This document shows, piece after piece, positions 34,515-40,674 of a DNA stretch of 40,674 nt. Source of the stretch: an uncultured Alphaproteobacteria bacterium (GTDB taxonomy: Bacteria > Pseudomonadota > Alphaproteobacteria > SP197); contig CALIUG010000067.1 in NCBI GenBank assembly GCA_938048755.1, forward strand, positions 1 through 40,674. Reading direction: 5' to 3'. The notes under the pieces are model-generated. The model did not search any database and was not told the DNA's origin. It was given only the letters and a program-made list of their open reading frames with translations. The position numbers and the translations under genes are program-made. Positions within the stretch are counted from its first letter, which is position 1, and each line of letters begins with the position of its first letter.

Positions 34515-37360
34515 CTTCCGACCTCCGTCACATCGGCCACTTCGGCGACCGCGCCGGCACACCGCAGACAGAGATCTTCCATGGTGGGATCGCTGCCGAC
34601 CTCTTCGAGCACCATCCAGCATCGTTCACAGCGCGCGCCGTCCGAGAGTTTCACGACAACGCTGATGCCCGGCACATCGTCCAGCCGGAAGGCATCGGCG
34701 GGACCTTCGCCCTCCTGCAGGGTTGCGGTCGAGGCGATAGCGATTTCGGCGAGATCAAGCCCGTCGAGTGCAGCAATATCGGCTGCCGTGGCATGGACCA
34801 CCGGATGGGCCTGCAGGCTGGCGCCGATGCGCTTCTCGCGCCGCTCGACTTCCAGGGCGCCGGTGACGACACGGCGCAGGCGACGGATGGTCTGCCACTT
34901 TGCCGCCAGGGCATCGTCGCGCCAGGCATCGGGGATGTCCGGAAAAGTGCGGCGGTGCACGCTCTCGGTCTCGCCGGGGAAACGCTCCAGCCAGGCTTCC
35001 TCTGCGGTGAAACACAGGATGGGTGCGAGCCATGCCGTGAGGCAGGAGAACAGCGTGTCGAGCACGGTGCGCGCAGCACGGCGGCGCGGCGAATTGGCAG
35101 CATCGCAGTAGAGCGCATCCTTGCGGATATCGAAGTAGAAGGCCGAAAGCTCCGTCGCACAGAAGTTGTGGAGCGCGACGAACAGACCATGGAAATCAAA
35201 ATCGTCGCAGGCCTTGCGAATCAAACGGTCGTGATGCCAAAGGCGGTGCAGGACCCAGCGTTCCAGTTCCGGCATGTCCTCGGGCGCGACCCGTTCCTCG
35301 TCGCTGAAGCCGGCGAGGTTGCCCAGCAGGTAACGCAGGGTGTTGCGCAGACGTCGGTAGCTGTCGGCCTGGTATTTGAGGATCTCATCAGAGATGCGCA
35401 GGTCTTCGGAATAGTCCGCGCTGACGACCCAGATACGCAGGATGTCGGCGCCGTATTGTTCGATGACCTTCTGAGGCGCAACGACATTGCCCAGGGACTT
35501 CGACATCTTGCGCCCCTCGCCGTCCATGACAAAGCCGTGCGTCAGCACCGCGTCATAGGGCGCGCGGCCACGGGTGCCGCAGCTTTCCAGCAGCGAGGAA
35601 TGGAACCAGCCGCGATGCTGGTCCGACCCTTCGAGATAAAGCGAAGCGGGCCAGGCGAGATCCTCGCGCTGTTCAAGGCAGAAGGCGTGGGTCGAGCCGG
35701 AATCGAACCAGACATCGAGAATGTCGGTGACCTGCTCGTAGTCTTCCGCCCGGCGGTCGTTACCCAGGAACCGCTGGGGATCGCTGGCGAACCAGGCATC
35801 GGCTCCCTCTTCTTCCACGGCCTCTGCAATGCGGTCGATCACGGTCTGATCGCGCAGCACCTTGCCTGTTTCCTTATTCACGAAGACGGCAATGGGCACG
35901 CCCCAGGCGCGCTGGCGGCTGAGAACCCAGTCGGGCCGGGTTTCAATCATGCCGCGGATGCGCGTTTCGCCCGAGGACGGGACCCAGCGCGTGTCGTCGA
36001 TGGCTTTCAGTGCCGTGTCGCGTAGCCCACCGGATTCCATCGACACGAACCACTGGCTGGTGTTGCGGAAGATGAGCGGGGCTTTCGAGCGCCACGAATG
36101 GGGATAGCTGTGGCGCAGCGAACCCTTGGCGATAAGGCAGCCCGATTCGATCAGCGCCTTGATCAGACGGCCGTTGGCATCACCGTCCTTGCCGTCGTCG
36201 GTCAGCACACGCGCGCCGGCAAAGAGCGGTACATGGTCGAAGTAGCTACCGTCCTCACCCACGGTATGGGGGACCTCGATGCCGTGGTCCATGCCCAGAA
36301 CCCAGTCCTCGGCTCCGTGGCCGGGCGCGATATGGACAAAGCCGGTGCCCGCTTCGGTGGTGACATGATCGCCGGGCAGCAGGGGCACATCGAAATCGTA
36401 ACCCTGGCCGCGGAAGGGGTGGGCGCAGATCGTCCCGGCGAAGTCATCGCCCTTGAACTGCTTCAGCTTGGTATGGCCGGTGATGTCGGCACGCGCCATG
36501 GCTTCGCCCATCAGCTCGGCGACAAAAACCAGCTTCTGGCCGACGGCCACGCGGGCCTTTTCACCGGTCTCGGTGACTTCGATCAGGCGGTAGTCGAAGT
36601 CGCGGCCATAGGCGATGGCGCGGTTGCCGGGGATGGTCCAGGGCGTGGTCGTCCAGATGACCACGCCGGCCCCCTCCAGCTCGGGCTGCGAGGCCGTGAC
36701 GACGGGAAATGCGATGTCGATGGTGGGCGACTTGTGCTCGTGATACTCAACCTCGGCCTCGGCCAGCGCGGTCTTTTCGACACACGACCACATGACCGGC
36801 TTGGAGCCGCGGTAGAGCTCGCCCGACATGACAAACTTGCCCAGTTCGCGCACGATCTGCGCCTCGGCGGCATAGGCCATGGTGAGGTAAGGGTTTTCCC
36901 AGTCGCCGATCACGCCCAGGCGCTTGAACTCCTCGCGCTGCACGTTGATCCAGTGGTCGGCGAACTCGCGGCATTCGCGGCGGAACTCCACGATATCGAC
37001 CGCATCCTTGTCCTTGCCTGCGGCGCGGTACTGCTCTTCGATCTTCCATTCGATGGGCAGGCCGTGACAGTCCCAGCCCGGCACATAGTTGGCATCCTTG
37101 CCCAGCATCTGCTGGGAACGGTTGATGACGTCTTTGAGGATCTTGTTGAGCGCATGGCCGATATGGAGATGGCCGTTCGCATAGGGCGGGCCGTCATGGA
37201 GGATGAACTTCTCGCGCCCTTTGGAATCGGCGCGCAGGGTGTTGTAGAGGTCGTTTTTCTCCCAGCGTTCCAGCACGTCGGGCTCACGCTTGGGCAGGCC
37301 CGCACGCATGGGAAACTCGGTCTGGGGCAGAAACAGGGTCGACTTGTAGTCGGCGGTCAT
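34511..37360 (-). CDS. ileS: Isoleucine-tRNA ligase
   Basis: This is a 949-residue class I synthetase charging tRNA-Ile. The ATP-binding HIGH is at 66-69 in GPPYANGHLHIGHAL and KMSKS at 618-622. The editing (CP1) domain includes WTTTPWTIPGNRAIAYG. The C-terminal zinc site contains CERCWMV and LCLRC. Length and layout fit the eubacterial type. ATG 37360 begins MTADYKSTLFLP. It is followed by lspA in overlapping frames. A hairpin with a T-tract lies about 46 bases upstream and might control it. Confidence 0.96.
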   Translation of the reverse strand: MTADYKSTLFLPQTEFPMRAGLPKREPDVLERWEKNDLYNTLRADSKGREKFILHDGPPYANGHLHIGHALNKILKDVINRSQQMLGKDANYVPGWDCHGLPIEWKIEEQYRAAGKDKDAVDIVEFRRECREFADHWINVQREEFKRLGVIGDWENPYLTMAYAAEAQIVRELGKFVMSGELYRGSKPVMWSCVEKTALAEAEVEYHEHKSPTIDIAFPVVTASQPELEGAGVVIWTTTPWTIPGNRAIAYGRDFDYRLIEVTETGEKARVAVGQKLVFVAELMGEAMARADITGHTKLKQFKGDDFAGTICAHPFRGQGYDFDVPLLPGDHVTTEAGTGFVHIAPGHGAEDWVLGMDHGIEVPHTVGEDGSYFDHVPLFAGARVLTDDGKDGDANGRLIKALIESGCLIAKGSLRHSYPHSWRSKAPLIFRNTSQWFVSMESGGLRDTALKAIDDTRWVPSSGETRIRGMIETRPDWVLSRQRAWGVPIAVFVNKETGKVLRDQTVIDRIAEAVEEEGADAWFASDPQRFLGNDRRAEDYEQVTDILDVWFDSGSTHAFCLEQREDLAWPASLYLEGSDQHRGWFHSSLLESCGTRGRAPYDAVLTHGFVMDGEGRKMSKSLGNVVAPQKVIEQYGADILRIWVVSADYSEDLRISDEILKYQADSYRRLRNTLRYLLGNLAGFSDEERVAPEDMPELERWVLHRLWHHDRLIRKACDDFDFHGLFVALHNFCATELSAFYFDIRKDALYCDAANSPRRRAARTVLDTLFSCLTAWLAPILCFTAEEAWLERFPGETESVHRRTFPDIPDAWRDDALAAKWQTIRRLRRVVTGALEVERREKRIGASLQAHPVVHATAADIAALDGLDLAEIAIASTATLQEGEGPADAFRLDDVPGISVVVKLSDGARCERCWMVLEEVGSDPTMEDLCLRCAGAVAEVADVTEVGS

Positions 37361-37405
37361 GTCACGAAATCCGATGGTCGTTGCGCAATCTGGATGGAAG
37401 TACGG

Positions 37406-37435
37406 AAAAGCCCGGCTCTCACCTAGAGAACCGGG
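37406..37435 (-). terminator. Terminator-like hairpin in the ileS leader
   Basis: Read on the minus strand, CCCGG-TT-CTCT-AGGTG-AGAG-CCGGG (37435-37411) is a GC-rich stem with a bulge, followed by CTTTTCC. It lies between any upstream promoter and the ileS start (46 bases away). It could terminate transcription from upstream or act as an attenuator; no leader peptide was identified with it. Confidence 0.4.
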
Positions 37436-37845
37436 TCCGTAATTCGCGGTATGGCCGCAAAGAAGCGCCTCTTCGACATGGCGCGGTGTTTAGCATCGGG
37501 GGCTGGGGGTGTCGAGGTGGGGCTTCAGGCGCACAATTTCGAGCACATTATAGAGCCACGGGCGCAGACAGCCGATGCTTTGTCAACGTCAACGATTGTT
37601 TGCAGTATTCGAGGGGTGCCTTCGGTGTAAAGCGTCGCATGACTACGATTCAGCTCGCTTCCGAAGTTTGGTCCGAAGAAGGAAATGTCCAAATTCCTTC
37701 AACGGCTTTTGAAGGCAAGGGTGATCAAGCTTAAAGTCACGATCACCCTAACCATCAAGTAGCTGTAAGGGGGAGGTTCTGGGACTCAATCTGGAGCCTC
37801 CCCCGCCGGGTACAAATATCGGCCCATTTGAGGGGGATCTCAACC
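37436..37845. other. Intergenic region with small hairpin and unassigned short frame
   Basis: A strong hairpin, GGGGGAGG (37769-37776) with CCTCCCCC (37797-37804), lies just before the HTH gene. A 31-codon frame (37639-37734, beginning MTTIQLASEV) has no recognised family or clear ribosome site. No other gene is supported here. The sequence from about 37540 is less GC-rich than the rest of the window. Confidence 0.4.
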
Positions 37846-38031
37846 ATGACGGCACAAGAATTTACCGACTGGCAGGCCCGCATGGGGTGAGGCCAGGTTC
37901 ACACGGCCCGCGAGTTAGATGTGGATCGAAAGTCTGTCTACAACTGGCGGAGCGGAAACAACGCAATCCCGAAGGTGGTTGAACTGGCCTGCCGCTATCT
38001 GGAGCATGTAGGAGCCTCCAACGAAGGCTAG
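37846..38031 (+). pseudogene. Small helix-turn-helix protein interrupted by a single TGA
   Basis: ATG 37846 reads MTAQEFTDWQARMG, then TGA 37888-37890, then GQVHTARELDVDRKSVYNWR and SGNNAIPKVVELACRYLE in the same frame to TAG 38029. This matches small Cro/YdaS-like HTH proteins, where the interrupted position is normally Trp in RMGWTQ, so TGG probably mutated to TGA. The full frame would be 60 residues. A Shine-Dalgarno-like GAGGGGG precedes the start by about 9 bases. Truncation would remove the DNA-binding helices. Convergent with the DddP-like gene. Confidence 0.7.
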
Positions 38032-38079
38032 ACTCGTTACGATTTGGCACCTTTCGGATGCCAACAACCCATCCACGCT

Positions 38080-39330
38080 TCAAACCTCTTCCCACGGAAA
38101 ACTGTCGAGCCGTTCCGGGCCATCAGCCGTGATCAGGACCTGGGTTTCGAGTTTGATGCTTTCGGTGCCTTCCTCGGCCATCAGGCTTTCGACGCACACG
38201 ACCATGCCTTCCTCGAACTCGCCGTCATAGGCGTTTTCCTCGTTGATGTGGTGGAGGTAGACGACGGGCCATTCGTCGGCCATGCCGACGCCGTGGAGGG
38301 CGATGCCGTAGGAGTAGGCCTGGCTGGCTTCGGGGATGCGCCAGGACTTGGCGTTGTATTCGGCAAAGCTCATGCCGGGGGCAAGTAACGCGGTGTTGTG
38401 GGTGACCTGGTCGAGGGCCTGGGCGTACATGCGTTTCTGGGTGTTGGTCATCGCCGTGTAGCCGCAGGTCCAGGAGCGTGAGAGATCGGCGCAATAGCCA
38501 TAGGGCCCGATGAGGTCGGTATCGAGCGAGATCATCTCGCCTTCGCGGCACACGGTGTCGTCGCACTCGTGATACCAGGGATTGGTGTTGGCGCCGCAGG
38601 CGAGCAGGCGCGTTTCCAGCCATTCGCCGCCCGAGCGGGCGTTTTCATAAGACATCTCCGCCCAGAGTTCCTGCTCGGTCCGACCGGGCAGCGAGTTCTC
38701 GTAGATGCGCGCCATGGCGGCTTCGCAGACACGGATGGTCCAGCGCATGAGCGTCATTTCGTCCGCGCTTTTGATGGCGCGCGCGCGTTCGGTGAGTTCC
38801 AGGCCGTCCAGAATATCGAAGCCGCGGTCCCTGAGGGCAAACGCACCGGCTGGTTCGCACTTGTCGATGGCGATGCGCGTGTTGCCGCCGCCATGGGTGC
38901 GAACGAGATCAGCGATTTCGTCGGCCCACTTCTTCAGAAACTCTTCCGCGCGGTCGCCTGTCACCATGTAGAGCCAGGGCGTGGCGATGCGCAGGTCGTC
39001 GACGGCATCGACCCCTTCCCACAACGGCAGCCCGGCGACGGTTTCGAACATGACCGAAGGGCCGTCGGCCAGCAGCAGGGCGTAGCGGACCGCGTTGTGG
39101 GCCGTCCAGACCTGCATGTTGGTGACGTCGAAGGCGTAGCGGATGTTGATGGGATCGTAGAGCAGCAGGGCAGCGCAATCATGCTCGGCCATCTTCTGGC
39201 GCAGGCGGCCCATGCGGTAGGCACGCGCGGCCTCGACGACGCTTGGCGCGATGGGACTTTTCAGCGGCCGGTCGGCCCCCTCCTGATTGAGAAAGGCTTC
39301 CTTGCGTGCGTCCTTGAAGACCTGAACCAT
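38080..39330 (-). CDS. DddP-like M24 family enzyme (candidate DMSP lyase)
   Basis: This is a 416-residue protein of the M24 (pita-bread) fold. Blocks LLYDPINIRYAFDVTNMQVW, GGEWLETRLLACGANTNPW, ISLDTDLIGPYGYCADLSRSW (split) and ALHGVGMADEWPVV match DddP, the iron-dependent DMSP lyase that releases dimethyl sulfide. Metal-ligand residues D270, D272, D282, H346 and E381 and the proposed catalytic D352 keep the same spacing as in characterised DddP; E395 is one residue closer. The family also contains dipeptidases, so lyase activity is inferred. ATG 39330 has GGAG about 9 bases upstream; ATG 39357 would add nine residues. It lies between ribF and ileS. Confidence 0.75.
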   Translation of the reverse strand: MVQVFKDARKEAFLNQEGADRPLKSPIAPSVVEAARAYRMGRLRQKMAEHDCAALLLYDPINIRYAFDVTNMQVWTAHNAVRYALLLADGPSVMFETVAGLPLWEGVDAVDDLRIATPWLYMVTGDRAEEFLKKWADEIADLVRTHGGGNTRIAIDKCEPAGAFALRDRGFDILDGLELTERARAIKSADEMTLMRWTIRVCEAAMARIYENSLPGRTEQELWAEMSYENARSGGEWLETRLLACGANTNPWYHECDDTVCREGEMISLDTDLIGPYGYCADLSRSWTCGYTAMTNTQKRMYAQALDQVTHNTALLAPGMSFAEYNAKSWRIPEASQAYSYGIALHGVGMADEWPVVYLHHINEENAYDGEFEEGMVVCVESLMAEEGTESIKLETQVLITADGPERLDSFPWEEV

Positions 39331-39413
39331 GGCACCTGCTCCCCGAGCGACGATCATGTTGCTGGGACCTTAACGGAAACGTCAGACAGTGCAGCAGTGA
39401 AAAAGAAGATGAT

Positions 39414-39578
39414 CACGCGGAGACGCGGAGGTCGCGGAGGGAGCCTGCGCAAGGTCGTAGAGCGTACGAACAATCTGTGTTCTGGAGAACGGGTTGGGAT
39501 CGCTTTGCGATCCCGATGCGATAGTCTCGAAGTCCGCAGCCCACTCTCAGGAACGCTGCACTCCGCGTTCTCCGCGTG
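39414..39578. repeat. A/A' palindromic element, copy 7
   Basis: A arm 39414-39439 (with GTCGCGGAG in its last unit) and shorter A' arm 39561-39578. The central hairpin GGGATCGC-TTT-GCGATCCC (39496-39514) is the same class as copy 4. It sits between the DddP-like gene start and the ribF end. The right arm is directly followed by a type C repeat. Confidence 0.82.
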
Positions 39579-39596
39579 CCAATCCCTTTTTTGGTC

Positions 39597-39661
39597 TCAT
39601 CCCGGGCGGCGCCGAACGCTGGATCGTCGCAGGACGAGAACCCGGCTCAAGGCCGGGATGA
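39597..39661. repeat. Type C palindromic repeat before the ribF stop
   Basis: TCATCCCGG (39597-39605) and CCGGGATGA (39653-39661) are perfect inverted 9-base ends. CCGGC-TCAA-GGCCGG lies inside. Same general type as 31286-31398. It ends 11 bases from the ribF stop codon. Confidence 0.7.
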
Positions 39662-39671
39662 CACGTTTCTT

Positions 39672-40652
39672 CTAGACAGCGGGCAATGTGCCGCAAGATT
39701 GGGGGCTGGCGTTCTGGAGCGTGGCCAGCACCTCGCGGGAACGGTCGCAGTCCTGGGCCATCTGGATGGCAAGAGCGTCCATGCCGCGGAAGGTCATGTC
39801 CTTGCGCACACGTTCGACAAAGGCAACGCGCAGGCGTTTGCCGTAGAGGTCGCCGGAGAAGTCGAGCAGGTTGGTTTCCAGCAGCACGGTCTCGCCGTCG
39901 AAGGTGGGGCGGGTGCCGATATAGGCCGCACCGTCGTGCCAGGTGGTGGCGCCGCTCTCGATGACACCGGCGCGCACGGCATAAATGCCGGGGCCTGGAT
40001 GCAGCAGGCCATCAAGGGCCAGGTTGGCGGTGGGAAAGCCCATCTGGCGACCGCGCTTCTCGCCATGCTGGACATGGCCCTCGGTCTCCCAGAAATGACC
40101 CAGAAGCCGGGCAGCCTGATCGACCAGACCACGCCGCAACATGACACGGATTTCGGTCGAGGAAACCTTCTGTCCCTTGAGCTCGAAGAACGGCGCCTCG
40201 GTGTATCCAAAGCCTTCCATGCGGGCCATCTGACCCAGAATGTAGCCGTTGCCGTGGCGGCCCTTGCCGAACACGAAACCGGGGCCGGTGACGAGATGAC
40301 GGATGCCCAGGCCATCGAGCAGATGACCCTTCACGAAATCCTGGGCCAGGCAGCCCGCCATGTCGGGGTTGAAGGCAAGGTTGACCATGAGGTCGAGGTC
40401 GAGTTCTGCCAGCACGCGGGCCTTCTGACGGAAGGGTGTCAGACGGAAGGGTACGGAGCTGCCCTGGAAGAAACTGCGGGGATGGGGCTCGAAGGTCACG
40501 ACCCCCAGCGGCGCGCCTGCCTGTGACGCCAGGTCACGCGCCACATCGATGACACTGCGATGGCCGCGATGCACACCATCGAAGTTGCCCAACGCCACGA
40601 CGGCGCCGCGCAGGTCGGCAGGCGTGTGGGAGGTATGGCGCAGAATTCTCAT
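39672..40652 (-). CDS. ribF: Bifunctional riboflavin kinase/FMN adenylyltransferase
   Basis: RibF makes FMN and FAD from riboflavin. The 326-residue protein has the N-terminal nucleotidyl-transferase site GNFDGVHRGHRSVI (residues 22-35) and the C-terminal kinase block KRGRQMGFPTANL with later GTRPTF. The full gene is present; the window ends 22 bases upstream of its ATG 40652. In many alphaproteobacteria ribF directly precedes ileS; here the HTH gene, the DddP-like gene and repeats lie between them. Confidence 0.95.
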   Translation of the reverse strand: MRILRHTSHTPADLRGAVVALGNFDGVHRGHRSVIDVARDLASQAGAPLGVVTFEPHPRSFFQGSSVPFRLTPFRQKARVLAELDLDLMVNLAFNPDMAGCLAQDFVKGHLLDGLGIRHLVTGPGFVFGKGRHGNGYILGQMARMEGFGYTEAPFFELKGQKVSSTEIRVMLRRGLVDQAARLLGHFWETEGHVQHGEKRGRQMGFPTANLALDGLLHPGPGIYAVRAGVIESGATTWHDGAAYIGTRPTFDGETVLLETNLLDFSGDLYGKRLRVAFVERVRKDMTFRGMDALAIQMAQDCDRSREVLATLQNASPQSCGTLPAV

Positions 40653-40674
40653 GGCGGCGTTGGTAGTGGGTTTT

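Noticed and set aside
34472-36025. Long plus-strand open frame opposite ileS
   Set aside because: No family resemblance; it is a shadow of ileS, whose motifs are intact.

Overview
The window is a GC-rich bacterial chromosome segment, most likely from an alphaproteobacterium (Rhodospirillales-like). The evidence is the gene order: a lipid A operon (msbA, waaA, lpxK, lpxL) behind pmbA and a cysQ-like gene; pgi overlapping mutL; and a paired active/inactive M16 peptidase operon next to DUF3035 lipoproteins, lspA, ileS and, further on, ribF. Nearly all genes are chromosomal housekeeping genes. No prophage, plasmid, CRISPR array, rRNA or tRNA gene was seen.

Layout. 1-2293: a Bcr/CflA-type efflux pump and a DUF4160/DUF2442 pair whose DUF4160 member has two in-frame stops. 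2294-4953: an AT-rich island, a decayed IS630-type transposase tail, then leuA with a promoter, a 14-residue leucine-rich leader peptide and an attenuator-like leader. 4954-9072: a GxxExxY nuclease-like gene, a DUF4136 lipoprotein and two tandem paralogous MFS transporters. 9194-16338: pmbA, cysQ-like, msbA, waaA, lpxK and lpxL, several with 4-base overlaps. 16708-26329: class III aminotransferase, xseA, purD, an HNH endonuclease with an EVE-like N-terminus, an ICMT-like methyltransferase, nitroreductase, tadA, a PuuD-like amidohydrolase, rluB and rsmD. 26856-37360 (minus strand): ileS, lspA, two lipoproteins, two M16 peptidases, pgi and mutL. 37361-40674: an interrupted HTH gene, a DddP-like M24 enzyme and ribF.

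The most striking feature is repeated intergenic DNA. Six long inverted-repeat elements and one half element carry arms built on CACGCGGAG, sometimes with a second arm built on CACACAGAGG. Five of the six centre on short perfect hairpins whose stems differ between copies but stay paired. One element adjoins the GxxExxY gene, which has arm sequence on both sides in the same orientation. Three other palindromic repeat types are interspersed (called C, D and E here). One supplies the apparent start codon of an M16 gene, and another is joined to a partial duplication of the start of rsmD.

Less usual genes are a DddP (DMSP lyase)-like protein with its metal and catalytic residues conserved, an lspA whose best start is CTG, and a small HTH gene broken by one TGA. 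All functions are assigned from recognisable protein motifs; no database search was run.
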